Shown here one piece after another: positions 9,583 through 19,133 of a DNA stretch of 38,769 nucleotides (position 1 is its first letter; every line of letters starts with the position of its first letter). The notes under the pieces were generated by a model. It was not told where the DNA came from and did no database searches. It was given only the letters and a program-made list of their open reading frames with translations. The position numbers and the translations under genes were made by a program. Origin of the DNA: Desulfovibrio sp. Its GTDB lineage: Bacteria > Desulfobacterota > Desulfovibrionia > Desulfovibrionales > Desulfovibrionaceae. The DNA is taken from NCBI GenBank assembly GCA_031291035.1, contig JAISLI010000020.1, positions 1 to 38,769 of the forward strand. Reading direction: 5' to 3'.

Positions 9583-9950
9583 CGAGAATGATTTTACACC
9601 TGCGGGTGGCCTTCGCGGCGCTCTCGGAGCAGGAAATCATTGACGGCGAAGGCAACGGGGGATCTCTTTTTGACGGAGCCACGATTGACCTGGACGGCAT
9701 TATTACCGCCACCCTCAAGGCGCTGAATGTGACAGGGCAACCGAGTGAATCAAACCATCTCCGCAGTCAGGGCCGAAATCAAGAAATCGTCATTCCGGCC
9801 TGCGCGTTTACATCTGACACGCATACTTTTCTTTCCGGACAAGAATTTCAGCAAATTATGAGTGATATGCCTCAGCGTTTCGCCGTAAAACGCCGAAGGG
9901 AGCGTTTCAAAAGCAAAATGCTCCGGATGCGTCAGCCCTGTCTGATATAG
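9579..9950 (+). CDS. Uncertain short ORF after dxs, possibly a gene remnant
   Basis: A 123-codon frame starting in an ATGA overlap with the dxs stop. The first ~55 codons have the G/C-rich third positions of the real genes around it (residues such as SEQEIIDGEGNGG and ATIDLDGIITATL). The rest loses this bias and runs into a dispersed-repeat fragment at 9875-9923 before ending inside fliQ on the other strand. I recognise no family. It may be a small gene coupled to dxs whose 3' end was replaced by the repeat, or a decayed fragment. Confidence 0.3.
   Translation: MTRMILHLRVAFAALSEQEIIDGEGNGGSLFDGATIDLDGIITATLKALNVTGQPSESNHLRSQGRNQEIVIPACAFTSDTHTFLSGQEFQQIMSDMPQRFAVKRRRERFKSKMLRMRQPCLI
9875..9923 (-). 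repeat. Partial copy of the TTAGAGCA-ended repeat (left part)
   Basis: These 49 bases, read on the minus strand, match 28342-28390 with only two differences. The shared core reads GCTTTTGAAACGCTCCC, then TTCGGCG, then TTTACGGCGAAACGC. The copy lies in the short gap between the convergent dxs and fliQ genes. Confidence 0.85.
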
Positions 9951-10207
9951 AAAGGGATATTGACAAACACCTCCCTGGTAAATGTGAGCATCCGCTCCAT
10001 GAGCCAGGGCATGGCCAGAAGCAGGGTGACAAACATGCAAACGATTTTGGGAATAAATGTCAGCGTCATCTCCTGAATCTGCGTGGCGGCCTGAATCACG
10101 CTCACCACCACGCCCACGCCAAGTCCCACGCCAAGCATGGGCAGCGCCATCATAAGGGCCAGTTCTATGGCCTGCCTGCCGAAACCGATGACAAAATCCT
10201 GTGTCAT
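9932..10207 (-). CDS. fliQ: Flagellar export gate protein FliQ
   Basis: Small two-helix membrane subunit of the flagellar type III export gate, 91 residues. Typical pattern: FVIGFGRQAIELALMMALP, a first membrane helix around GVGLGVGVVVSVIQ, then QAATQIQEMTLTFIPK and a second helix ending in LLLAMPWLMERM. A strong GGAGGAG precedes the ATG. It is the last gene of the run; fliR, flhB and flhA, which often follow, are absent because the convergent dxs operon begins here. Confidence 0.95.
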   Translation of the reverse strand: MTQDFVIGFGRQAIELALMMALPMLGVGLGVGVVVSVIQAATQIQEMTLTFIPKIVCMFVTLLLAMPWLMERMLTFTREVFVNIPFYIRQG

Positions 10208-10235
10208 GACTCCTCCCCCGCAAAATTATCGTGGA

Positions 10236-11030
10236 TTACAGCAAAAAACTGTTCACCAGCGAACCCACGAGCAGGTTCCACCCGTCCACCATGACGAAAA
10301 GCAGAAGTTTGAACGGCATGGAGACCATCATCGGCGGCAGCATCATCATGCCCATGGCCAGCAGCACGCTGGAAATAACCATGTCCAGCACCAGAAACGG
10401 GATGTAAATGAGAAAGCCTATGCTGAAGGCCGTCTTGAGTTCACTTATCACATAGGCGGCGGCCAGCATCACGGTGGGAACTTCTTCCTTGCTTCCGGGG
10501 GCTTCCATCCGGCTTATTGAATAGAAAAGAGACAGGTCTTTCTCGCGCGTGTGCTTGAACATAAAGGTCCGCATGGGGGATTGCGCCCTGTCAAGGGCGT
10601 CCCTGTAGTCTATTTGCTCCTTCAGGTATGGTTGAAGGGCGTCATCGTTAATCTTCTTGCCCACGGGAAACATGATTACCACCGTCATAAAAATGGCAAG
10701 GCTGGCCAGAATTTGTGTCGGCGGCAGTTGCTGTATTCCCATGGCTTGCCGCAAGAAGCTGAAAACAATAATGATCCGCGTAAAACTTGTAACCGTCAGC
10801 ATTATGGCCGGCGCCACGGAAAGCACAGTGAGCAGAAAGAGAATTTCCAGCAGCACGGAAACCTTGTCCGGAGAAGACGCGCCGCCGGTCAGAGTGAGCT
10901 GCAGGGCGGGAAGGGAGAGATCCTGCGCCGCAAAAGCGTCAGTCGTCAGCAGAAGACAGGCCGCGATCACCGGGCCCGCCGTTTTTAACCTGTTCCATGA
11001 TGTCTTTGAAGTCTGCTCCATGCGGTTCAT
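10236..11030 (-). CDS. fliP: Flagellar export gate protein FliP
   Basis: Core export-gate membrane protein, 264 residues. It has a cleavable N-terminal signal (to about DAFAA, residue 35), as is usual for FliP, then TSFTRIIIVFSFLRQAMG, a large periplasmic loop (DALQPYLKEQIDY to SELKTAFSIGF), and C-terminal helices with PFLVLDMVISSVLLAMGMMM and LLLFVMVDGW. The ATG at 11030 has AGGAG ten bases upstream but makes the gene overlap fliO by 92 bases. A later start would remove the signal peptide, so the overlap is probably real. Confidence 0.95.
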   Translation of the reverse strand: MNRMEQTSKTSWNRLKTAGPVIAACLLLTTDAFAAQDLSLPALQLTLTGGASSPDKVSVLLEILFLLTVLSVAPAIMLTVTSFTRIIIVFSFLRQAMGIQQLPPTQILASLAIFMTVVIMFPVGKKINDDALQPYLKEQIDYRDALDRAQSPMRTFMFKHTREKDLSLFYSISRMEAPGSKEEVPTVMLAAAYVISELKTAFSIGFLIYIPFLVLDMVISSVLLAMGMMMLPPMMVSMPFKLLLFVMVDGWNLLVGSLVNSFLL

Positions 11031-11343
11031 GGCACGCTTTCTCCTCTGTCAAAAAGGTGATCTGGCGGTCTGTGACCCCCAGCAGCAACCTTCTATTCAA
11101 AAAACGTACCACCATAAGCCCCTTGCGCGGTCCAAGCGGCATTTGGGCTTCCATAACCAGCGCGTCGCGCGGCAAGGCCCCCGGACGCGGCAGAAAATTG
11201 AACCGCCCGTAACGGCGCATGAGCCACACAACCCCCCAGAGCAGGGCCAGGATTAAAAAAAGAACGCCTACGGCTTGAATATAGCCCGCCAGAGAAAAGG
11301 AGGCCGCATCCTGCGCGGCTGCCGTAAAAACAAGCCTATCCAA
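10939..11343 (-). CDS. fliO: Flagellar biosynthesis protein FliO
   Basis: A 134-residue membrane-anchored FliO, which stabilises FliP during assembly of the export gate. One membrane helix (about residues 18-42, GYIQAVGVLFLILALLWGVV) is followed by a small cytoplasmic domain with the FliO pattern (ALVMEAQMPLGPRKGLMVV, then NRRLLLGVT). Starts 8 bases inside the end of fliN and ends 92 bases inside fliP. Confidence 0.88.
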   Translation of the reverse strand: MDRLVFTAAAQDAASFSLAGYIQAVGVLFLILALLWGVVWLMRRYGRFNFLPRPGALPRDALVMEAQMPLGPRKGLMVVRFLNRRLLLGVTDRQITFLTEEKACHEPHGADFKDIMEQVKNGGPGDRGLSSADD

Positions 11344-11872
11344 GTTGTTTCACCCTTTCTATGGGGCTGATGATATCCGTCAGCCTCACGCCGAATTTTT
11401 CATTGATGACAACCGCCTCTCCCCGCGCCACAAGCTTTCCGTTGACGTAAACCTCCAACGGTTCGCCCGCGAGCTTGTTCAGTTCAACAACCGACCCTTG
11501 GCCAAGCTGCAAAAGCTCGTTGATGAGCAGGCGTGTGCGGCCAAGCTCGGCCGATACCTCCAGGGGGATATCCAGAATAAAATCCAGCTCCCGCTTGAGG
11601 CTGTTGTCCTTCGGCTGCCGGGCCATTTCCGTCATGTCCTTGAAATGGGCATCCTGCGCCGGAGCGCTGAATGAAGGTGACGCCCCGCCGCCGGCCTCCG
11701 CGGATTTTTCCTTCTCATCGGCGGCCAGGGCCTCGGCCCATTGCGCGGCCAGGGCCTCATCGTCCGCGGCGCTTCCGCCGGCCGCCTGTTCCTCCGGCGC
11801 CCCGCCGGCCTCGTCTTCCTCAAGCTGGGCCGCCCATTCGGCGGCCATCGCGTCCTGATCTTCCTGTGACAT
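11336..11872 (-). CDS. fliN: Flagellar motor switch protein FliN
   Basis: C-ring switch component, about 178 residues. The C-terminal ~85 residues are a clear SpoA domain (LDFILDIPLEVSAELGRT, LLQLGQGSVVELNKLAGEP, LVARGEAVVINEKFGVR, LTDII). The N-terminal 90 residues are acidic, Ala-rich and low in complexity, as in other long FliN proteins. I prefer the ATG at 11872 (MSQEDQ), which has GAGGTG just upstream; another ATG four codons earlier is possible. fliM is not in this window. Confidence 0.93.
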   Translation of the reverse strand: MSQEDQDAMAAEWAAQLEEDEAGGAPEEQAAGGSAADDEALAAQWAEALAADEKEKSAEAGGGASPSFSAPAQDAHFKDMTEMARQPKDNSLKRELDFILDIPLEVSAELGRTRLLINELLQLGQGSVVELNKLAGEPLEVYVNGKLVARGEAVVINEKFGVRLTDIISPIERVKQLG

Positions 11873-11932
11873 GCCGCACCTCATGCATGCTTTTTCGCGT
11901 CACTGCCGCATGGACAGCACAAAAAGTATACG

Positions 11933-12559
11933 TCACTCCACCACAAAATCCGTAAAGTAGACCCGAATGACACGCTGGGCGCCGAAAATCTGATTCAAAC
12001 GCGCGGCCATCTCGGCCTTGAGCATGACTTTTCCGTCCGGCGTCGCGATATCATTATAACTTTTCCCCGCCAGCAACATGATGACGGCGTCGCGGATACG
12101 CGGGGCCTGCGCCTTGATATCCTTGGAAACGTCGCTGTTGACTTCCACTTCCATCGCCAGCTTGAGGTATCTTCGCCCTCCGGGGTCAGCCAGATTGACC
12201 GTCACCGGCGGCAGGGGCAAAACCATGCCGGCGCTTCTGGGCAAATCGCCCTGCGGCTCGATGAGCGCCCCGCCCGCTCCGGCCGGAACAGCGCCGGCGC
12301 TTCCGGAACCGGACGCCTTGTCCGCGGGATCGCCCGCAACCTTCGCCGCGTCCTGCGCGGAGCCGGCCGCGGCGGGCGCCTGCGCGTCAGCGGGCTTGCG
12401 CAGATACAACCACCAGTAACCGCCCACACCGGCTCCGCCGAGAGTTATCAACAGGATTGCCAAAATAATGACAATACGCTTGACTTTTGACTTTTTTTTG
12501 GGCTCTCCCTGCGCCACAGGCAGGGGTTGCGCCTCTTTGACGCTGGTCTTGGGCGGCAT
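11933..12559 (-). CDS. fliL: Flagellar basal-body protein FliL
   Basis: Stator-associated inner-membrane protein, about 208 residues. A basic cytoplasmic start (KKKSKVKR) precedes one membrane helix (RIVIILAILLITLGGAGVGG), then an Ala/Gly/Pro-rich linker, then the periplasmic FliL domain (PLPPVTVNLADPGGRRYLKL, then RDAVIMLLAGKSYNDIATP and RVYFTDFVVE). The ATG at 12559 with GAGGTGG upstream is preferred over an upstream TTG. It follows yggS by 27 bases and precedes fliN by 60 bases. Confidence 0.92.
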   Translation of the reverse strand: MPPKTSVKEAQPLPVAQGEPKKKSKVKRIVIILAILLITLGGAGVGGYWWLYLRKPADAQAPAAAGSAQDAAKVAGDPADKASGSGSAGAVPAGAGGALIEPQGDLPRSAGMVLPLPPVTVNLADPGGRRYLKLAMEVEVNSDVSKDIKAQAPRIRDAVIMLLAGKSYNDIATPDGKVMLKAEMAARLNQIFGAQRVIRVYFTDFVVE

Positions 12560-12586
12560 GGTCCACCTCAAATTATTTTATGATGT

Positions 12587-13339
12587 TCAATGCATACTTT
12601 GTGCCACTGCGCGCGGCCCGAAAATATCCGTGCCGATACGCACCAGAGTCGCGCCTTCTCCGACAGCCGCTTCAAAATCTCCGCTCATGCCCATGGAAAG
12701 CTCCGGCAAAGGCGACAGGAGACGCACGCGCAAATTTTCGCGAAGGGCGTGGAGACGGGCAAAATGCGGCCTTGCCGCCTGCCCCGCGTCAAAGACCGGC
12801 GGCAGGCACATCAGCCCGCGCAGGTCGAGATGCGGGCAGACCTGTGAAACATATTCGGCCAGAGCCGGCAAATCTTCAGCCGCGATTCCCGACTTTTGCG
12901 CCTCCTTCGCCAGATTTACCTGTATGAGCACGGATTGCCTCAGTCCGGCGGAGGCCAGGCTCCGCTCAAGGGCGTCGGCCAGTCTGCGCGAGTCCAGGGA
13001 GTGGATCAGCGCGAAATTCCCGGCTGCCAGGGCGGCTTTGCGGCTTTGGAGATGTCCGATGAAATGCCAGCGCATCCCGCCGTCTCCACTCCCCTCCCCC
13101 GCCGCGCCGGTTCCCTGCAGAGCCGTCATTTCCCGACGTTTTCGCAGGGCCTCCTGCACATAATTTTCCCCGAAATCCTTCTGCCCGGCGGCGTAAAGGG
13201 CGGCCACGGCCTCGACGGAATGCAGTTTCGATACCGCCAGCAGCGTGACTTCGGCCCTGCTTCGTCCAGCCGCCGCGCAGGCGGCTTCAAGGCGCTCCAG
13301 CACACGCTCGTAGCGGAAAATCAAACCCTCCCTGTCCAC
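12587..13339 (-). CDS. YggS/PROSC-type PLP homeostasis protein
   Basis: Alanine-racemase-fold PLP-binding protein of the YggS/PLPHP family, which buffers vitamin B6; it is not a racemase. About 250 residues from GTG 13339 (GGAG six bases upstream, 14 bases after the era stop). The PLP lysine is Lys38 in LLAVSKLHS. Further family segments are DFGENYVQEA, WHFIGHLQSRKA, IHSLDSRRLA, VLIQVNLAKEAQKSG, and LSMGMSGDFEAAVGEGATLVRIG in the C-terminal part. The frame is open further upstream, but that part is not family-like. Lies between era and the fli genes. Confidence 0.92.
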   Translation of the reverse strand: MDREGLIFRYERVLERLEAACAAAGRSRAEVTLLAVSKLHSVEAVAALYAAGQKDFGENYVQEALRKRREMTALQGTGAAGEGSGDGGMRWHFIGHLQSRKAALAAGNFALIHSLDSRRLADALERSLASAGLRQSVLIQVNLAKEAQKSGIAAEDLPALAEYVSQVCPHLDLRGLMCLPPVFDAGQAARPHFARLHALRENLRVRLLSPLPELSMGMSGDFEAAVGEGATLVRIGTDIFGPRAVAQSMH

Positions 13340-13353
13340 ACATAACTCCGCGG

Positions 13354-14268
13354 CTACACAAAAGCCTGCTCCCGCAAAAAGGCCGGATCTTCCGTCCGGT
13401 TTTCGCGGACTTTGACCCACAATTCCAGATGCACCTTGCCGCCGACAAGTTCAATGACGTCACGGCGGGCCTCGGTGCCTGTCTGCTTTATCCCGGCGCC
13501 GCCTTTCCCTATCACCATGGCCTTGTGCACGGAACGGGCCACATATATGACAGCGTAAATCATCGTCTGCTCCCGCCCGGGGTCTTCCTCCCAGCGTTCC
13601 ACCTCAACGGCGACGCCATACGGGACTTCCTCGCGCAGGCGCAAAAAAAGTTTTTCCCGCACAATTTCGGCCACCATAAAACGCAGGGGGGCTGTGGAAA
13701 GCTGATCTCCGGGGTACTGCGCGCTCCCCTCCGGCAGTCGATCCTCAACAAGGCGGACAAGCTCAGGCAGGCCATCCCTGTTCAAGGCCGAAACGGGAAA
13801 AATTTCCGCCCTGGGCCAGACGTCCTGCAGACGCGCGAGCAAAGGCAGCATGCGACTTTTGGCGAACAGATCTATTTTGTTGGCGACAGCGATGACAGGG
13901 CGGTCGTCGTTGGACAAAGCCCCGGCCACAGGCGCAAGATCGCGCTCAAGAAATTCCGGACGGCGGACATACAGATGCGCGTCCAGCACGGGCAAAATCA
14001 CGTCCGCCTGCGCAAGGCTCTGCCATACGGCCTGCGCCATCGTTTTGGAAAGGCGGCCGCGCACCTGCGACAGTCCGGGCGTATCCATAAAAATGATCTG
14101 GGCGGAAGGGTTGGTGAGAATGCCTGTGATCTGATTTCGCGTCGTCTGGGCTCTGGGGGTGACAATAGCCACTTTTTGCCCCAGAAGGGAGTTCAGCAAG
14201 GTTGACTTGCCGGCATTGGGCGGCCCCATGATGGCCACACGACCGCAGCGGCGGATTCCTTGTCTCAT
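13354..14268 (-). CDS. era: GTPase Era
   Basis: Essential Ras-like GTPase that binds 16S rRNA near its 3' end and aids 30S maturation. About 304 residues. The P-loop is GPPNAGKS (residues 15-22), followed by MDTPGL (G3) and ANKIDL (G4). A C-terminal KH domain follows, with [19 protein letters not shown]. The ATG at 14268 has AGAGGA seven bases upstream; the preceding TTG is ignored. First gene of the minus-strand era-yggs-fli run. Upstream lies decayed DNA. Confidence 0.95.
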   Translation of the reverse strand: MRQGIRRCGRVAIMGPPNAGKSTLLNSLLGQKVAIVTPRAQTTRNQITGILTNPSAQIIFMDTPGLSQVRGRLSKTMAQAVWQSLAQADVILPVLDAHLYVRRPEFLERDLAPVAGALSNDDRPVIAVANKIDLFAKSRMLPLLARLQDVWPRAEIFPVSALNRDGLPELVRLVEDRLPEGSAQYPGDQLSTAPLRFMVAEIVREKLFLRLREEVPYGVAVEVERWEEDPGREQTMIYAVIYVARSVHKAMVIGKGGAGIKQTGTEARRDVIELVGGKVHLELWVKVRENRTEDPAFLREQAFV

Positions 14269-14399
14269 CAAAAATTCCTCTATGGTTTGAAACCTCTTCC
14301 TTCAGGGAGGGGCAATCCACCAGGCTCCGCGGCGCGGGGCGCGCGACGGGCGGAAAACAGCATATACCAGCCTGGCCTCGGGCCGCAACAACAAAAAGG

Positions 14400-14859
14400 G
14401 CCGGATGCCGGGACCCGAACATGCCCACATGATCCCCGTACCATTGGGTATAGGCCCCGGTCAGGGCCACGTTGCGGTAAAAGGGCAGGTAGGCGCTTTC
14501 AGGCTGGCGGCCCAGCGCTGCCCCAGGCCGAAGTTGCCGATCCAGCGGTCCTGCCCGTCCGCCACGCCCCCGGATATGGGCATGCTCCGCGCCCCGATCT
14601 GGGTGAATATCGTCGTGTATCGCGAATCGTAAAAGGGCAGCGTATCCCCTTCGCCCTGAAAACGCCCGTCCCGGTCGGACGTGAAATTCAGGCGGGCGCG
14701 GCCGTTGTCCATAATGCCGGACAGCAGGGATTCGGCGGAGGAGTTGAGAACGCCGACGCCCCAGGACAGGGCGCGGTCCCGCGTCGCGCGCAGAGGATCG
14801 AAATTGCTGAAATCGCGGATTTGGCCGCTCGTCCGGTGCCCGCCGCAAGCGAACTGTTT
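14400..14859 (-). pseudogene. Remnant of an inverse-autotransporter (intimin/invasin-type) beta-barrel gene
   Basis: The minus strand reads through an outer-membrane barrel fragment from about 14859: RDFSNFDPLRATRDRALSWG, then NGRARLNFTSDRDGRF, PFYDSRYTTIFTQIGARSM, and DRWIGNFGLGQRW. At about 14510 the frame is lost. The neighbouring frame carries SAYLPFYRNVALTGAYTQWY from the later part of such a domain, as if an internal stretch was deleted. No start codon, signal peptide or passenger domain remains, and a stop lies just upstream at 14860-14862. The family is judged by eye from the RWIGNFGLGQRW pattern. 14272-14400 and 15039-15214 hold nothing recognisable. Confidence 0.6.
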
Positions 14860-14980
14860 CAGGCGTCAATCGCTGTAATGGATTACGTCGTTCACCCGAT
14901 TGCCCTGATTCCGGTGGAGTGAAATCTTGCATTCGCTCGGGGTGTGGTTTATGATGAGGCACGTTCAAAATTTCATTTGA

Positions 14981-15038
14981 CTTCTGTCCGCCGGGCTGGA
15001 ATCAGTCAGCGGATGAAGCCGGCTGTGGATTGAAACAC
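14981..15038 (+). repeat. 58-bp dispersed repeat, copy 1
   Basis: Identical to 35292-35349 at 56 of 58 positions and in the same orientation. It begins CTTCTGTCCGCCGGGCTGG and ends GCTGTGGATTGAAACAC. It contains a small inverted repeat (TCCGC ... GCGGA) and the palindrome-like segment GCCGGC. It lies directly upstream of the inverse-autotransporter remnant and before the kor-suc operon. Confidence 0.9.
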
Positions 15039-15214
15039 AAGTGATTGAGCAAAATTTTTCCCGGTCACGGCCGGGCAAGGCGAGTTGTGACTTGGCGGCA
15101 TGGCGGGCAGCGGCAAGCGTTTCCCGGGGTGAACAGCCCTGTCCTTTCCGGGTGCAGGGTATCTTGAGGGTATCTTGGGGGAATAAGTCCTCCTAACATT
15201 AACCTGGAGTTGGT

Positions 15215-15427
15215 ATGGAGGCATACACGATCAACGCGGGCTGGTGCAAGGGATGCGGCATATGCGTGGCCTTCTGTCCCAAAAAGGCGCTCTGTCTCCG
15301 CGGGGACAAGGCAGTGCATGATCCTGAATCATGCGTTCTTTGCGGCATGTGCGAACTTTACTGTCCCGACCTGGCCATACGAATCGACAAACCCGCGAAG
15401 AGAGCCGGGAAGGAGGCGGGGGCATGA
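15215..15427 (+). CDS. korD: 2[4Fe-4S] ferredoxin subunit of 2-oxoacid:ferredoxin oxidoreductase
   Basis: A 70-residue ferredoxin-like delta subunit. Two complete CxxCxxCxxxC(P) motifs are present: Cys11/14/17/21 and Cys40/43/46/50, giving two [4Fe-4S] clusters. It accepts electrons from the thiamine enzyme formed by the next three genes. GGAG is six bases before the ATG and the stop overlaps the korA ATG. It starts the korDABC-sucCD operon. A stutter (GGGTATCTTG repeated after one base) lies ~40 bases upstream, but no convincing promoter is seen. Confidence 0.88.
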   Translation: MEAYTINAGWCKGCGICVAFCPKKALCLRGDKAVHDPESCVLCGMCELYCPDLAIRIDKPAKRAGKEAGA

Positions 15428-16581
15428 GCAAAAAGGAGCGGAACATTTCCTTCGTCCAGGGCAACGAGGCCTGTGTGCGCGGTGCCCTGTATGCCGGCGT
15501 GAAATTTTTTGCCGGCTATCCCATAACCCCTTCGACGGAAATCGCCGAGTTGCTGGCCCGCGAGTTGCCGCGCATAGGGGGCGCCTTTATCCAGATGGAG
15601 GACGAAATAGCCTCCATGTGCGCCGTGTGCGGGGCCTCCCTAGCCGGGTCCAAGGCCATGACCGCGACCAGCGGCCCAGGCTTCTCGCTGAAGCAGGAAT
15701 CCATCGGATATGCCGTGATGGCTGAAATTCCCTGCGTCGTGGTCAACGTGCAGCGCGCCGGTCCGTCCACCGGCCTGCCCACAAAGGTTGCCCAAGGCGA
15801 CATCAATCAGGCCCGCTGGGGAACGCACGGCGACCATTCCATAATCGCCATGACGGCTTCCGGCATTCAGGACGTGTTCAACGTCACCATTGAGGCCTTC
15901 AATTTTGCCGAAACCTACCGCACCCCTGTCATTCTGCTTTTTGACGAAGTGGTCGGGCACATGCGCGAAAAGCTGGTCATCCCGCAAAAAGGGGATCTGC
16001 CGGTTGTCGAGCGCCTGAAAACCTCCGTGAAGGTGGGCGTCAATTACCACCCCTATCTGCCGCGCGAGGACGGGCGCCTGCCCATGTCGGATTACGGCGG
16101 CGAGCACCGTTTTCATGTGACCGGACTGTATCACAACATCTGGGGTTTCCCGACGGAAAACCCTGACGAGTCCCACAGACTGCTGCGTCATCTGGTGGAC
16201 AAACTGGAGAACCGTTCCCACCTTTTGGCGCGCTGGAAGGAACATTATCTTGAGGATGCGGAAAGTGTGCTTATTTCCTACGGGGCTTCGGCGCGCAGCG
16301 CCCTGCATCATGTGGAGGGCTGCCGCGCCAAAGGGCACAAGCACGGCCTGCTCGAACTCCAGACCCTCTGGCCCTTCCCAAAACAGCTTGTGCGCGAGAA
16401 GACCGCCGGCGCCCGGCATGTCTTTGTCGTGGAAATGAACATGGGGCAGGTCACGAATCAGGTCAAGGCGGTGGTTGACGATCCGGACAATGTGTTTCTG
16501 ATCAACCGTCTTGACGGTTCCCTCGTCACCCCTTCCGATATTGAGGGGATCATCCGCGTTGTCGAAGGCAGGGGGGTATAG
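15424..16581 (+). CDS. korA: 2-oxoacid (2-oxoglutarate):ferredoxin oxidoreductase, alpha subunit
   Basis: About 385 residues from the ATG that overlaps the ferredoxin stop, with a strong AAGGAGG upstream. Family segments: GNEACVRGALYAGVKFFAGY, PITPSTEIAE, TATSGPGFSLKQESIGYA, QRAGPSTGLPTK (typical of KorA/VorA), and a C-terminal domain with ESVLISYGASARSA and VEMNMGQV. It carries the pyrimidine side of the ThDP site together with KorB. Preference for 2-oxoglutarate is inferred from the adjacent sucCD; pyruvate or branched-chain 2-oxoacids cannot be excluded from sequence alone. Confidence 0.92.
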   Translation: MSKKERNISFVQGNEACVRGALYAGVKFFAGYPITPSTEIAELLARELPRIGGAFIQMEDEIASMCAVCGASLAGSKAMTATSGPGFSLKQESIGYAVMAEIPCVVVNVQRAGPSTGLPTKVAQGDINQARWGTHGDHSIIAMTASGIQDVFNVTIEAFNFAETYRTPVILLFDEVVGHMREKLVIPQKGDLPVVERLKTSVKVGVNYHPYLPREDGRLPMSDYGGEHRFHVTGLYHNIWGFPTENPDESHRLLRHLVDKLENRSHLLARWKEHYLEDAESVLISYGASARSALHHVEGCRAKGHKHGLLELQTLWPFPKQLVREKTAGARHVFVVEMNMGQVTNQVKAVVDDPDNVFLINRLDGSLVTPSDIEGIIRVVEGRGV

Positions 16582-16583
16582 GC

Positions 16584-17387
16584 ATGGCCGTACAGGCTCT
16601 CATCCGTCAGCGGTTTTTTCCGCATCTCTGGTGCCCTGGCTGCGGGCACGGGATCGTTCTCAACAATCTTCTGCGCGTCATAGACGCGGAAGGGCATGAT
16701 CCGTATTCCCTGTGCATGGTTTCGGGCATAGGCTGTTCCTCGCGCATTTCCGGCTATGTGAACTTCCACACCATGCACACCATGCACGGCCGGGCTCTGG
16801 CCTGCGCCACGGGAATCAAGCTGACCAAACCCCATCTCAAGGTAATCGTGCCCATGGGTGATGGCGACGCCATGGCCATCGGCGGCAATCACTTCATTCA
16901 CGCCTGTCGCCGCAACATAGACCTGACCGCCATTGTGCTCAACAACCGCATCTACGGCATGACCGGCGGCCAGTATTCGCCCCTTTCCGGTCCCGGAATT
17001 TTTGCCACAACGGCTCCTTACAGCAGCATAGACAACATGTTTGACACAGTGAAGCTGGCTTCCGGCGCGGGCGCGTCCTTCGTCGCCCGCACCACGGCGT
17101 TTCACGTCAGGGAAATCCAGAGCATCCTGAAAAAAGCCATTGCGCATAAGGGATTTTCCGTGGTCGAGATTCTGGTGGGCTGCCCGACGTATTTTGGCCG
17201 TAAAAACAAGCTCGGCGGCCAGGTGGAGCTGATGGAACACTATCGCGACAGCACGGCGCCCATAGGTTCAAAGAAGCTTGAAGAAAATCCGCGACTTGTT
17301 CAGCGCGGAATTTTTGTGGAGGAAGAGCGCGCCGAATACTGCGCGGAGTACGCCCGCATCGTCGAGGGCGCGGTGAAGGAGCAATAA
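16584..17387 (+). CDS. korB: 2-oxoacid:ferredoxin oxidoreductase, beta (ThDP) subunit
   Basis: A 267-residue thiamine-diphosphate-binding subunit. LWCPGCGHG near the N-terminus and the ThDP motif MGDGDAMAIGGNHFIHA to VLNNRIYGMTGGQ are intact, as is GIGCSSR. Starts two bases after korA and ends one base before korC. With KorA it decarboxylates the 2-oxoacid and forms the acyl-CoA. Confidence 0.95.
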   Translation: MAVQALIRQRFFPHLWCPGCGHGIVLNNLLRVIDAEGHDPYSLCMVSGIGCSSRISGYVNFHTMHTMHGRALACATGIKLTKPHLKVIVPMGDGDAMAIGGNHFIHACRRNIDLTAIVLNNRIYGMTGGQYSPLSGPGIFATTAPYSSIDNMFDTVKLASGAGASFVARTTAFHVREIQSILKKAIAHKGFSVVEILVGCPTYFGRKNKLGGQVELMEHYRDSTAPIGSKKLEENPRLVQRGIFVEEERAEYCAEYARIVEGAVKEQ

Positions 17388-17388
17388 C

Positions 17389-17943
17389 ATGGAACGATAC
17401 CGTTTTCTTCTGTCCGGTTCGGGGGGCCAGGGGGTCATCACCATGGCCATCCTTCTGGCCGAGACCGCGTCCATTCAGGAAGGGCTCATGTCCGTACAGT
17501 CGCAGTCTTACGGGCCTGAGGCCCGGGGCGGGGCGACCCGTTCGGATGTCATTATCTCGGACAGACCGATTCTCTTCCCCAAAGTGACCCAGCCGAACAT
17601 TCTGGCGGCCCTGACCAATGAGGCCGCGGCCAAGTATCTTCCCCTGATCCGTCCGGGAGGGATCCTGCTTTACGACTCCGAACTTGTGCAGCCGAACGGG
17701 CGCATAGACGCGCAGATGACAGGGCTGCCCATGTTCCGGGCCACCAAGGAAAAACTCGGACGGACCGTGGCCTTCAACATTTGCGTACTGGGGGCACTTG
17801 TGTCGCTGACTGAAATCGTCAGGCTCCCTTCCGTCCGGAAAACCCTGGAGAAAAACTTTGCCCCCGCGCACCACGAGGCCAACAAAACGGCACTGGAGCT
17901 CGGGGTTGAGCTGGCGAAATCCTTTTCCTGGAATCGCTATTAA
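17389..17943 (+). CDS. korC: 2-oxoacid:ferredoxin oxidoreductase, gamma subunit
   Basis: A 184-residue gamma subunit with the diagnostic LLSGSGGQGVITMA at the start and SQSYGPEARGGATRSDVI soon after, the CoA-proximal domain in this superfamily. It closes the four-subunit DABC set and is followed 17 bases later by sucC, so enzyme and succinyl-CoA synthetase are one transcription unit. Confidence 0.94.
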   Translation: MERYRFLLSGSGGQGVITMAILLAETASIQEGLMSVQSQSYGPEARGGATRSDVIISDRPILFPKVTQPNILAALTNEAAAKYLPLIRPGGILLYDSELVQPNGRIDAQMTGLPMFRATKEKLGRTVAFNICVLGALVSLTEIVRLPSVRKTLEKNFAPAHHEANKTALELGVELAKSFSWNRY

Positions 17944-17960
17944 ACCCGTGCGGAGCGTCA

Positions 17961-19129
<1,169 letters not shown>

Positions 19130-19133
<4 letters not shown>

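Noticed and set aside
15157-15180. Tandem GGGTATCTTG copies before the ferredoxin gene as an operator
   Set aside because: Only two short imperfect units, no known binding motif, and no promoter could be placed relative to them.
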